A DNA stretch of 64,000 bases, taken from assembly GCF_022179225.1 (NCBI RefSeq), contig NZ_BPQL01000023.1:1-64000 (forward strand), given 5' to 3'. This stretch comes from Methylobacterium goesingense. GTDB taxonomy: Bacteria > Pseudomonadota > Alphaproteobacteria > Rhizobiales > Beijerinckiaceae. This document shows positions 39,101-47,006 of this stretch, piece after piece; the first letter of the stretch is position 1, and every line of letters begins with the position of its first letter. Under the pieces are notes generated by a model. That model was not told where the DNA came from. It worked only from the letters and a program-made list of their open reading frames with translations, and searched no databases. The position numbers were made by a program, and so were the translations under genes.

Positions 39101-42100
39101 TCCCTGCGCGAGGTCGCGGTCCGCATCGCCGGCTCCGGCAACGCCATCCAGGTCCTCAGCCGTCCGCGCCTGACCCAGGCCGCCTGGCAGATCCACGCGG
39201 CGGCCAAGATCATCGACGGCAGCTTCGATGCGCCCGCCCCGGTCGACATCCACGTGCCCGAGGAGCACGCGGTCGAGGGGGCGGCCCTGTACCGCCTCGC
39301 CGCCGCTTCCGGCCTCGGCTTCGGCCCGAGCTTCCGCCAGGTGGCCCTGAGCGCGCGCCTGGACGAGACCACTATCGTCTCCGAGCTGGTGCCGGCCGAG
39401 CCCGATGCCCGCTTCGGCCTCGTGCCCGCGCGCCTGGATTCCTGTTTCCACGGCCTGATCCTGCTCTTCGCCGGCCTGATGGGCGAGGGCTCGACCAAGG
39501 CCTACGTTCCCGTCCGCTTCGGCGAAATCCGCCTCGTCAAGCCCGGCGCGGTCATCGCGCGGGCGATGATCCGGACCCGGCGCGCCAACGAGCGCAGCAT
39601 CCTGGCCGATTTCACCCTCGTGGATGAAGAGGGCGAGGTCATCGCTACCCTGCGCGAGGGCCGGTTCCAGGCCCTGCGCGCCAAGAACGGCAGCGATCTG
39701 GCCGCCTATGCCATCGCCCAGCGTCCCGAACTTGCCACCGAGCCGACCGCGATCCCCCTGACGCGCGGCGCCCGCATCGCCGATGCGATCCGGCCGGCGG
39801 TGAAGGCGGCCTTCGCGGCCTCCGAGGCGCCCCTGGCGCCCGGCCACCTCCTCCTCGAGGGCTGGGCCACCTCGATGGCCTACCGCCTCGCGGAAGGGCT
39901 CCAGCGCGCCGGCACCGTCGCCATCGACGAGCGAGTTCCGGAGGCGATGCGTCCCTGGCTCCTGAACGCCCTCCTGGCGCTCGAGAGCAGCGACCTGGCC
40001 ACCGTCGACGGCGAGCGCTGGATTCTGCGCAAGGACGTCACCCTGCCGGCGCCCGACGAGATCATGCGCTGGATCGCGGCCGACCATCCCGAACTCTCGG
40101 CTGAATTGGTGCTCACCGCCGATATCGGCGCCGTCATCGCCCGTCTGCTCGACGGCGGCCTCACCGTCGCCCCGACCCTGTCGCAGAACGCCCTCGACGC
40201 GTTCATCCTGCGCAGCGCCACGGCGCGCGCCTCCGCCGACCTCCTGGCCGCCCTGGTCGAATCCGGCCGGAGCGCCCTGCCCCGCGACCGGGCCCTGCGC
40301 GTGCTCCAGGTCGGCTTCGGTCCGCTCTCGGCGCAGGCCGCGGGCTTCACCGACGCCGTCGAGGCGCAGCTCACGGTGTTCGAGGCCGACCGGCGCCTGG
40401 CCGAGCGCGCCCGCCTCGCCCTGCCGCGCGGCGTCACGATCATCGAGGATCCGGCCGAACTCACGGCGGGGGGCTTCGACGCCATCCTGGCGAGCAACGT
40501 CCTGCACCGCTCCGACCGGGCCCTCTTGAACCAGGTCTCCGACGCGCTCGCCACGGGCGGTTTCCTCCTCGCGGTGGAGCCCGGGGCCTCCCTGTTCCGC
40601 GACCTCGTCTTCGGCCTCACCCCGGACTGGTTCGACGGCGCCGGCGACCTTCCGGTCGGACGTCTCGACGACATCACCGGCTGGCAGCGCTCCTTGAGCG
40701 ACACTGGCCTCGTACGGGTGGCGGTGGACCGGGCTGCCTCGGCCAACGGCGACGACCTCCTGTTCATCGCCGAGGCCCCGCCGCGCACGAAGCCCGCCGC
40801 CGGGCAGACCTTCGCCTTCGTGATCGGCTCGCACGACGCCGTCGCGGCGGAGACCGCCTCCTCCCTCGCCACCCTGCTGGTGGCCAGCGGCGTCCATGTC
40901 TCGATCATCCTCGATTCGGAGCAGTCCCTGCTCGAACTGGAGCGCGAGACGCCGGACACGGTGGTGTTCCTGGCCGGTGCCTTCAACCACGCGGGCTCGG
41001 CTGCCGACCGCCTGCGCGAGCGCTGCCTCAGCCTGAAGCGCTGCGTCGAGCATCTCGGCAGCCGCCAGACCCGGCTCTGGGTCGTCTGCCCCGGCGCCAC
41101 CCGCGACGGGGGCGACGCCACCGGCTCGGTGGAGGCCGGCGTCTGGGCCTTCAGCCGGACTTTGGCCAACGAGGTCGCCAACCTCGACGTGCGCCGGATC
41201 GACCTCGCCGAGGCACTCTCGACAAAGGCCGCTGCCGAGCGCCTGCGCGACCTCATCCTCTCCGGCACGGCCGAGACCGAGATCATTCTCGACGCCGACG
41301 GCACCCGCGTGATCCGGTTCGCGCCGGGCCAGCGCGCCCGCCGCCCCGCCGCCGACGCGGTGCCGGCCGTCGCCGCCCGCCTGGAGCGCAGCAACACCGG
41401 CGGTCTCAACGAGATGGCCTGGGGGCCGGCGGAGCGCCGCGCGCCGGGTCACGGCGAGGTGGAGATCGCGGTCGAGGCCACCGGCCTCAACTTCCGCGAC
41501 GTGCTCTGGGCGCTCTCCATGCTGCCCGAGGAGATCCTGGAGGACGGCTTCGCCGGCCCCCGCCTCGGTCTCGAAGTCGCCGGGCGCGTGCTCTCGGTGG
41601 GCAAGGGCGTTGCAGCCTTCAAGCCGGGCGACCGCGTCGTCGCCTTCGCACAGTCCGGCTTCGCCACGCACGTGGTCGTGCCCGAGCTCGTGGTGGCGCC
41701 GAGCCCGCCCGGACTCGACGCGCAGGCCGCCGCCACCGTGCCGGTGGCCTTCCTGACCGCCTATTACGGCCTCGTCAGCTGCGCCCGCCTGCGCCGGGGC
41801 GAGTGGGTGCTGGTGCATGGCGGCGCCGGCGGCGTCGGCCTCGCGGCACTCCAGATCGCCAAGCTCAAGGGCGCGCGCGTCATCGCCACCGCCGGGTCGC
41901 GGGAGAAGCGCGCCCTGGTCAAGGCGCTGGGGGCCGAGCACGTGCTCGACTCGCGTTCGCTGGCCTTCGTGGACGAGGTCCGCCGCATCACCGGCGACGG
42001 TGTCGGCGTAGTGCTCAACAGCCTGTTCGGCGAGGCGATGGAGCGCAGCCTCAACGTCCTCAAGCCGTTCGGCCGCTTCATCGAGCTGGGCAAGCGCGAT

Positions 42101-43621
42101 TACGTCGCCAACACCCATATCGGCCTGCGCCCCTTCCGCCGGAACCTCTCCTATTTCGGCGTCGACCTCGATCAGGTGCTCCAGCACCAGGGTGAGGACG
42201 GCGCCCGGCTGTTCCGCGAGGTCATGGCGCTGTTCAAGGAGGGCGGCCTGAAGCCCCTGCCCTTCCAGCCCTTCACGGCGGACGAGGTCTCGGACGCCTT
42301 CCGGCTGATGCAGCAATCGGGTCACGTCGGAAAGATCGTCATCGCGCCGCCGAAGCCCGGCAGCGTGATGCAGGCCGAGACATCCGCCTTCTCGATCTCG
42401 CCGGAGGGGGTCCACCTCGTCACCGGCGGCCTCGGCGGCTTCGGCATCGAGGCGGCCCGCTGGCTGGCCGACCGGGGCGCGAAGCACATCGTCCTCGTCG
42501 GCCGCAACGGGGCGGCAAGCCCCGAGGCCAAGCAGGTGGTGGCCGATCTCGGCGGACGCGGCGTCAACGTCGCGGCGATGGCCTGCGACATCACCAGCCG
42601 CAAGGCGGTGGACGGCCTCGTGGCCGAAGTGGAGCGCAACGGCCGGCGCCTCGCCGGCGTGATCCACGGCGCGATGGTGCTGCAGGACGGCCTCATCGCC
42701 AACATCGATGCCGCCGCCCTCGACGCGGTCATCCGCCCGAAGGTGATCGGCGCCGAGAACCTCGACGCGGCGACACGGGGACGCGCCCTCGATTACTTCG
42801 TGATGTTCTCCTCGGCCACGACCTTCATCGGCAACCCCGGCCAGGGCGCCTACGTCGCGGCCAACGGCTTCATGGAGGGCCTCGCCCGCCGCCGCCGCAA
42901 GGCCGGCCTGCCGGCGCTCGCCGTCGCCTGGGGCGCCATCGGCGATGTCGGGGTGCTGGCCCGCAACCGCGCGGTCATGGAGACCTTGGCGGGCCGCGTC
43001 GGCGTCACGCCGATGGATGCCCGCCACTGCCTCGACCTCATGGCCGACGCTCTGCAGGGCCAGGGCAGCAGCCCGGACGACGCCGTGATCGCCATCGCCT
43101 CCATGCACTGGGGCAAGGCGCGCGAGCGCCTCGCCACCATGAAGAGCCCGAGCTACGCCGAGCTCGGCTCCGATCAGCAGATGGAAGCCGGCACGGTGGC
43201 GGCCATCAATATCGGGATGCTCCTGAAGACCCAGGACATCGACGCGGTTCGCAAGACGGTGGCCGACGCCATCGTGGAGGACATCGCCCGCATCCTGCGC
43301 CTGCCCAAGGACGACATCAGCCGCGTGCGCCAGCTCTCCGAAATCGGCCTCGATTCGCTGATGGGCGTGGAACTCGGCGCTAGCCTGCAGGAGCGCTTCG
43401 CCCTCGAGGCGCCCCCCTCCGGCATCTCGTCGGGGCTGACCGTCAACGAGCTGACCGAGACCCTGATCCAGTCGATCTCGGCCCCGGTCGACGAGGCGGC
43501 GGCGGCGGTGATGAGCCTGGCTCAGCGCCACGCCAGCGAGGGCGTCGACGTGCGCACCCTCGAGCCCTTCCACGCCCTGGTGGAAGAGAACAGCCTCGTG
43601 ATCAAAGAAATCCTGCCTTGA
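36200..43621 (+). CDS. iterative-type highly reducing type I polyketide synthase
   Basis: Multidomain megasynthase of 2473 residues in one chain. KS (about 1-425) has Cys175 in DTACSSS, His310 in EAHGTGTPVGDP and His348 in SNIGHTE. AT (about 527-830) has Ser621 in GHSVGE and a PFHGRL motif nearer the malonyl type. DH (about 885-1165) has His921 in HRIDGQAILP and Asp1080 in LDSCFH. A methyltransferase-like region (about 1365-1480) carries VGFGPLS in place of a canonical GxGxG loop. A structural pseudo-KR (about 1540-1710) precedes ER (about 1735-2050, VHGGAGGVGLAAL). KR (about 2065-2290) has Ser2205, Tyr2218 and Asn2222. ACP (about 2350-2425) has Ser2386 in GLDSLMG. There is no thioesterase. 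The start is GTG with a weak ribosome-binding site. The full reductive set predicts a saturated, fatty-acid-like chain; release is probably by the downstream oxoamine synthase. Confidence 0.95.
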   Translation: MTQRTDIAIVGRACRLPGASSVEGLWQLLTEARCAVGRIPDDRWSLERFGHPRAQERGKSYTWSAGVLDDIWSFDPGVFGISPREAEQMDPQQRLLLELTWEALEDAGLRPSDVAGSQIGVFVGASSLDYGNLRVLDTSSGDAYAATGNTLSILSNRISYIYDLKGPSFTVDTACSSSLVALDAAVAAISSGRIDTAVVAGVNLLASPFNFICFSNAQMLSRTGLCQAFSSSADGYVRSEGGVVLVLKSARAAMRDGSTVRGVIAASGVNSDGRTTGISLPSGYAQGALLEQVYREAEIDLDSVVFVEAHGTGTPVGDPIEASAIGGKLGRPRKAPLPIGSIKSNIGHTEPVSGLAGLLKASLALEHDLFPTSLHAAELNPDIPFRELNLSVTNKPLPLPRTGKPRFAGVNSFGFGGTNAHIVLTDGAAAAVQAPASGAGRTPEVLLLSAQSRAALNELALDYAERLEGADAGQVARIAGAAAHRRERLSSRLAVSLDADLPGVLRAVGEAEDAPAALLGTAVDRAAEVAFVYSGNGSQWAGMGREAYEENAAFRTAFDRIDALFLKLSDWSLKEALFADDLETRLALTRVSQPLIFAISSASTTALRAHGLKPSYVLGHSVGEIAAAEAAGILSLEQAVKVIFYRSKHQETTRGFGTMAVLLAPADEIAVFLQDYPSLDIAAYNSPKAVTVAGPVEDIDAAMKALSRKRRRGRKLDLEYPFHGRLMNPTEKPLLRDLAGLKPRAATTAMISTVTGTVLAGEQFGAGYWWRNIREPVRFCEAVQEATRQGARVFVEVGPRATLLSHIGDAIEPLGIENATIGVLHRKPAGADPIARAVAAALVQGAAVDEDTVFGANPAGDVPLPLYPWQRRPFRLAETTEGVGAATPRPYHPLYGSRLSPDGLEWHGHVDIATVPDLDDHRIDGQAILPGAAFIEMALGVAREAMKSDTVVLAEFEIQSPMVFGEDSLREVAVRIAGSGNAIQVLSRPRLTQAAWQIHAAAKIIDGSFDAPAPVDIHVPEEHAVEGAALYRLAAASGLGFGPSFRQVALSARLDETTIVSELVPAEPDARFGLVPARLDSCFHGLILLFAGLMGEGSTKAYVPVRFGEIRLVKPGAVIARAMIRTRRANERSILADFTLVDEEGEVIATLREGRFQALRAKNGSDLAAYAIAQRPELATEPTAIPLTRGARIADAIRPAVKAAFAASEAPLAPGHLLLEGWATSMAYRLAEGLQRAGTVAIDERVPEAMRPWLLNALLALESSDLATVDGERWILRKDVTLPAPDEIMRWIAADHPELSAELVLTADIGAVIARLLDGGLTVAPTLSQNALDAFILRSATARASADLLAALVESGRSALPRDRALRVLQVGFGPLSAQAAGFTDAVEAQLTVFEADRRLAERARLALPRGVTIIEDPAELTAGGFDAILASNVLHRSDRALLNQVSDALATGGFLLAVEPGASLFRDLVFGLTPDWFDGAGDLPVGRLDDITGWQRSLSDTGLVRVAVDRAASANGDDLLFIAEAPPRTKPAAGQTFAFVIGSHDAVAAETASSLATLLVASGVHVSIILDSEQSLLELERETPDTVVFLAGAFNHAGSAADRLRERCLSLKRCVEHLGSRQTRLWVVCPGATRDGGDATGSVEAGVWAFSRTLANEVANLDVRRIDLAEALSTKAAAERLRDLILSGTAETEIILDADGTRVIRFAPGQRARRPAADAVPAVAARLERSNTGGLNEMAWGPAERRAPGHGEVEIAVEATGLNFRDVLWALSMLPEEILEDGFAGPRLGLEVAGRVLSVGKGVAAFKPGDRVVAFAQSGFATHVVVPELVVAPSPPGLDAQAAATVPVAFLTAYYGLVSCARLRRGEWVLVHGGAGGVGLAALQIAKLKGARVIATAGSREKRALVKALGAEHVLDSRSLAFVDEVRRITGDGVGVVLNSLFGEAMERSLNVLKPFGRFIELGKRDYVANTHIGLRPFRRNLSYFGVDLDQVLQHQGEDGARLFREVMALFKEGGLKPLPFQPFTADEVSDAFRLMQQSGHVGKIVIAPPKPGSVMQAETSAFSISPEGVHLVTGGLGGFGIEAARWLADRGAKHIVLVGRNGAASPEAKQVVADLGGRGVNVAAMACDITSRKAVDGLVAEVERNGRRLAGVIHGAMVLQDGLIANIDAAALDAVIRPKVIGAENLDAATRGRALDYFVMFSSATTFIGNPGQGAYVAANGFMEGLARRRRKAGLPALAVAWGAIGDVGVLARNRAVMETLAGRVGVTPMDARHCLDLMADALQGQGSSPDDAVIAIASMHWGKARERLATMKSPSYAELGSDQQMEAGTVAAINIGMLLKTQDIDAVRKTVADAIVEDIARILRLPKDDISRVRQLSEIGLDSLMGVELGASLQERFALEAPPSGISSGLTVNELTETLIQSISAPVDEAAAAVMSLAQRHASEGVDVRTLEPFHALVEENSLVIKEILP

Positions 43622-43643
43622 GCGCAGCTTCGAAAGTACCCGC

Positions 43644-45020
43644 ATGAGCAACCCCGCGAGACCGGACGGCGGACGCGCGGCCCTGGCGGGCTTCGTCACG
43701 AACCGCATGGGGCGCAGCGCCAGCCGGCCGGCTCCGGCCCGGACGGCCCAGCGTCCCTCGAGCGATCCGTCCGTCCAGAACTTCGAATCCCTGCCGGGCT
43801 ATCGGGAATTGCGCCTCCAGCGCTCGGCGGCCGACCTGATCGGCCTCGGCAATCCGTTCTTCCGGGTGCACGAGACCCGGGCCAGCGCCACGACCCGCAT
43901 CGACGGCAAGTCGTTCATCAATTTCTCGTCCTACGACTACCTCGGGCTCAACGGGCATCCGGACGTGAACGCGGCGGCGGCCCGTGCCATCGAGATCTAC
44001 GGCACCTCGGCCTCCGCGAGCCGGATCGTGGCCGGCGAGCGCCCGGGCCACCTCTCCCTGGAGAAGGCGCTCGCCGAGCACTACGACACCGAGGCCTGCG
44101 TGGTGATGGTGAGCGGGCACGCCACCAACGTCACCACGATCGGCGCCCTGCTCGAACCCGGCGACGTGATATTCCACGATGCGCTAAGCCACAACAGCAT
44201 CGTCACGGGGGCGCAGCTCTCCGGTGCGCAGCGCCGCTCGTTCTCGCACAACGACCTCGACGCCCTGGAGACCCTGCTGGGCGCCACGCGCCATGAGCAC
44301 CGCCGGGCGCTCATCGTGGTCGAGGGCCTCTACAGCATGGACGGCGACGCACCGGATCTGGCCGCCCTCATCAGCCTGAAGCAGCGCTACGATTGCTGGC
44401 TCATGGTCGACGACGCCCACGGCCTCGGCGTCCTCGGACGCACGGGCATCGGTCTCGCGGAGCATTGCGACGTCGATCCGCGCGGGGTCGACATCTGGAT
44501 GGGCACGCTCTCGAAGACGCTGTCCACCTGCGGCGGCTACATCGCCGGCCCGGCGCCGCTGATCGAATACCTGAAATGCACCGCCGGCGGCTTCATCTTC
44601 AGCGTCGGCATCTCGCCGCCGCTCGCCGCCGCCGCAGAGGCCGCCCTCGAAATCATGCATGCCGAACCGCACCGGGTGGAACGCCTGCGTCAGAACGGCC
44701 ACCTGTTCCTGTCCTGCGCCAAGAAGCACGGCCTCGATACGGGCACGAGCCTCGGCCTCGCGGTCATCCCGGTCATCATCGGTGATTCCCTGAAGTCGGT
44801 GACCCTGTCGGACCGCCTGTTCAAGCGCGGCATCAACGTGCAGCCGATCATCCACCCGGCGGTGCCGGAGCGCTCGTCGCGCCTGCGCTTCTTCATGACC
44901 TCGGAGCATACGCCGGAGCAGATCCGCGAGACCGTGGATGCGGTCGCCGAGGAACTCGCGGCGATCGAGAAGGGCGGCTCGCTCATCGAGCAGCTGATGG
45001 CCAAGCGCGGCAAGCCGTAG
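43644..45020 (+). CDS. alpha-oxoamine synthase (PLP-dependent acyl-CoA/ACP:amino acid condensing enzyme)
   Basis: Fold-type I PLP enzyme of 458 residues in the family of BioF, KBL, ALA synthase, serine palmitoyltransferase, CqsA and Fum8. The core motifs are FINFSSYDYLGLNGHPDV, GTSASASRIVAGERPGHLSLEKAL, HDALSHNSIVTGA, the PLP-binding VDDAHGLGVLG (Asp256, His259) and Lys291 in GTLSKTLSTCGGY. The reaction is decarboxylative condensation of an amino acid with an acyl thioester, giving an alpha-amino ketone. About 50 Arg/Pro/Ala-rich residues precede the catalytic core and could be a docking tail. It lies 22 bp downstream of a PKS lacking a thioesterase, so the acyl donor is probably the PKS-bound chain. 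It is not a bio operon member; no other biotin genes are near. Amino acid partner unknown. Confidence 0.92.
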   Translation: MSNPARPDGGRAALAGFVTNRMGRSASRPAPARTAQRPSSDPSVQNFESLPGYRELRLQRSAADLIGLGNPFFRVHETRASATTRIDGKSFINFSSYDYLGLNGHPDVNAAAARAIEIYGTSASASRIVAGERPGHLSLEKALAEHYDTEACVVMVSGHATNVTTIGALLEPGDVIFHDALSHNSIVTGAQLSGAQRRSFSHNDLDALETLLGATRHEHRRALIVVEGLYSMDGDAPDLAALISLKQRYDCWLMVDDAHGLGVLGRTGIGLAEHCDVDPRGVDIWMGTLSKTLSTCGGYIAGPAPLIEYLKCTAGGFIFSVGISPPLAAAAEAALEIMHAEPHRVERLRQNGHLFLSCAKKHGLDTGTSLGLAVIPVIIGDSLKSVTLSDRLFKRGINVQPIIHPAVPERSSRLRFFMTSEHTPEQIRETVDAVAEELAAIEKGGSLIEQLMAKRGKP

Positions 45021-45061
45021 GCTCTCGGTGCGGCGCCCGCCCAGCATGCGTTAAATTTTAA

Positions 45062-45090
45062 GCATCGGCGCCCGGCGCCGGTGCTTTTTT
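45062..45090 (+). terminator. rho-independent terminator of the PKS-AOS transcript
   Basis: GCATCGGCGC and GCGCCGGTGC form a 10-bp stem (one G-U pair) around a 3-nt loop, followed by TTTTTT. It lies 42 bp after the oxoamine synthase stop codon. The A/T-rich TTAAATTTTA on its left flank could make it work weakly in reverse as well. It defines the 3' end of the transcription unit. Confidence 0.88.
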
Positions 45091-45227
45091 ACGCGTGTCG
45101 CCCGCGTGCGGCGGATTGCCCTCGGGCCCTGAACAGGAGACGATCCCCTCGCCATCTCATGTCTCAGTCGCCTCCGGAACCCGGCCCGGGATGCGGCGTT
45201 CGTCCCAAGCCCGTCGGTCAGGAGCCC

Positions 45228-45383
45228 ATGATGAGACAATCGACTGCCGCTTCCATCGTGCGTCGCCTGATCAAAACCGTCGCCGAGGCCAGCCGGTCGT
45301 TCATCGGTTCGGTGGTCGAGGGTGCGATGCCGGCGCCGCAGCCGGTTCCCGTGCGGGTCCGCGCCGGGCGCCAGCGCCGCTGA
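45228..45383 (+). CDS. 51-residue basic small protein
   Basis: Short frame with a strong AGGAG site placed 3 bp before one ATG and 6 bp before a second adjacent ATG, so initiation is likely at 45231. The product is 50-51 residues: an amphipathic, Arg/Ala/Ser-rich helix (ASIVRRLIKTVAEASRSFIG) and a Pro/Arg-rich tail ending RQRR. No family is recognised. It lies beyond the PKS-AOS terminator and before the convergent mntH, so it has its own transcript. The helix could bind membrane or nucleic acid, but that is speculative. Confidence 0.5.
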   Translation: MMRQSTAASIVRRLIKTVAEASRSFIGSVVEGAMPAPQPVPVRVRAGRQRR

Positions 45384-45431
45384 GGCGCCTCGGTCGCGCG
45401 TCGTCGCGGCCTCGACGGATCGTGACGGGCG

Positions 45432-46808
45432 TCAGGCGCCCGTTATCGTATCAAACAGAAGCTTCACGTTCAGCGCGACGATGATGGTCGCGATCGCCCA
45501 GGCCAGGACCTTGAGCCAGCCCGGAATCACGTGAGGGCCCATCTTGCCCTTGTTCGAGACGAAGCCGACGAGCGGGATCACCGCGAACGGCAGCTGCATC
45601 GACAGCACCACCTGACTGAGCACCAGCAGACGCGCCGTGCCCTGCTCTCCGTAGAGGGCGGTCACCCCCACCACCGGCACGATGGCGATGCCCCGGGTGA
45701 TGAGGCGGCGGGCCCAGTCGGGAATGCGCAGACGCAGGAAACCTTCCATTACGATCTGTCCGGCGAGCGTCGCCGTCACCGTGGAGTTGAGGCCCGAGGC
45801 CAGCAGCGCCACCGCGAACAGCGTCGAGGCGATCCCGGCGCCGAGGAGCGGCGAGAGCAACTCGTAGGCCTGCTCGATCTCCTGTACGTCGGTGCGTCCT
45901 TGCGCGTGGAACACCGAGGCCGCCATGATCAGGATCGCGGCGTTGACGAAGAGGGCCAGCATCAACGCGATGGTGGAATCCGTCACCGCGAAGCGGATCG
46001 CGCCCCGGCGCCCGGCCTCGTCGCGCGGATAAGCGCGCGTCTGCACGATCGAGGAGTGCAGGTAGAGATTGTGCGGCATCACCGTGGCGCCGATGATTCC
46101 GATGGCGATGTAGAGCGCCGCCGGGTTCGTCACGATCTCGGCGGTTGGCAGGAAGCCCCCGAGGATCGCCTGGATCGGCGGCGCCGCGAGCGCGATCTGG
46201 ACGCCGAAACACACGAAGATGACCGCCAGCAGCGCGATCACGAAGGCTTCCAGAGCCCGGAAGCCGCGCCGCATCAGCAGCAGGATCAAGAACACGTCGA
46301 GGGCCGTGATGGTCGCGCCGAGGACCAGGGGAATCCCGAACAGCAGTTTCAGCGCGATGGCGGTGCCGATGACTTCGGCAAGGTCGCAGGCGATGATCGC
46401 GGCCTCGCAGGCGATCCAGAGCAGCAGGCTGACCGGGCGCGGATAATGGTCGCGGCAGGCCTGCGCGAGGTCGCGGCCGGTGGCGATGCCGAGGCGCGCG
46501 GCGAGCGCCTGCAGCACGATCGCCATCAGGTTCGAGAGCAGGATGACGGCGAGAAGGGTGTAGCCGAACTGCGCGCCCCCCGCGATGTCGGTGGCCCAGT
46601 TGCCCGGGTCCATGTAGCCGACCGAGACCATGTAGCCCGGGCCGATGAAGGCGAGGAGCCGGCGCAGCCAGGAGCCCCCCGCCCGCACCGGCACGCTGGC
46701 ATTCATGCGCCCGAGACTGGGCTGCGCGCCCGTCGCGTCGTCGAACCTCCAGGAGGCCCGCGGCTCCGCCACGGTCTCTGGGGTCGTCACCTGTTCGTTG
46801 AAAGCCAT
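45432..46808 (-). CDS. mntH: NRAMP family Mn2+/divalent metal:H+ symporter
   Basis: Inner-membrane protein of 458 residues with 11 predicted helices that imports Mn2+ (and Fe2+) using the proton gradient. Metal-site motifs are present: helix 1 [15 protein letters not shown] and helix 6 [16 protein letters not shown], both typical of bacterial MntH. Length and motif order are normal apart from an extra 45-residue polar N-terminal extension. The ATG at 46808 is chosen over a GTG two codons earlier. A perfect MntR-type palindrome lies about 70 bp upstream, indicating Mn-dependent repression. No mntR gene is in the window. Confidence 0.95.
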   Translation of the reverse strand: MAFNEQVTTPETVAEPRASWRFDDATGAQPSLGRMNASVPVRAGGSWLRRLLAFIGPGYMVSVGYMDPGNWATDIAGGAQFGYTLLAVILLSNLMAIVLQALAARLGIATGRDLAQACRDHYPRPVSLLLWIACEAAIIACDLAEVIGTAIALKLLFGIPLVLGATITALDVFLILLLMRRGFRALEAFVIALLAVIFVCFGVQIALAAPPIQAILGGFLPTAEIVTNPAALYIAIGIIGATVMPHNLYLHSSIVQTRAYPRDEAGRRGAIRFAVTDSTIALMLALFVNAAILIMAASVFHAQGRTDVQEIEQAYELLSPLLGAGIASTLFAVALLASGLNSTVTATLAGQIVMEGFLRLRIPDWARRLITRGIAIVPVVGVTALYGEQGTARLLVLSQVVLSMQLPFAVIPLVGFVSNKGKMGPHVIPGWLKVLAWAIATIIVALNVKLLFDTITGA

Positions 46809-46878
46809 GCCCACGCTTGCCGTTCGCCGAGACGGGATCGAGCGCGCCGAGCGGTCGAATGGTCACGGTCCGAGGCGT

Positions 46879-46894
46879 TATAGCAGAGGCTATA
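46879..46894. promoter_or_regulatory. MntR-type operator upstream of mntH
   Basis: TATAGC-AGAG-GCTATA is a perfect 6-4-6 inverted repeat about 70 bp upstream of the mntH start. It closely resembles the known E. coli MntR box (AACATAGCAAAGGCTATGTT) in the arms, the spacer length and the central A-G pattern. It likely overlaps or adjoins the mntH promoter so that Mn-loaded MntR represses transcription. Confidence 0.75.
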
Positions 46895-47006
46895 CTAAGA
46901 GCAACGGGCTAAGTGGCGCGCACGAAACGCCCGCCGCTCCGTCGCGCGCGGGACGAAAATCGACCGCAGCCGGGAGGTTTCGTGAGGCGTCGGCCGCCCG
47001 GCGCCG

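Noticed and set aside
43200..43621. Thioesterase or reductase release domain at the PKS C-terminus
   Set aside because: Only about 85 residues follow the ACP serine, with no GxSxG or Rossmann motif.
38606..43708. 1700-codon open frame on the minus strand opposite the PKS
   Set aside because: Extended His/Gln/Arg/Gly-rich translation typical of antisense GC-rich DNA. The PKS catalytic residues on the plus strand are all intact.
32171..45020. Genomic island inserted at tRNA-Val carrying the PKS
   Set aside because: No integrase, no repeated tRNA 3' end on the far side, GC content and codon use like the neighbours, and the tRNA 3' end points away from the PKS.
43644..45020. Biotin synthesis gene bioF
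   Set aside because: The protein fits the same superfamily, but no other bio gene is near, it has an N-terminal tail, and it is coupled to the PKS; assignment to bioF is not supported.
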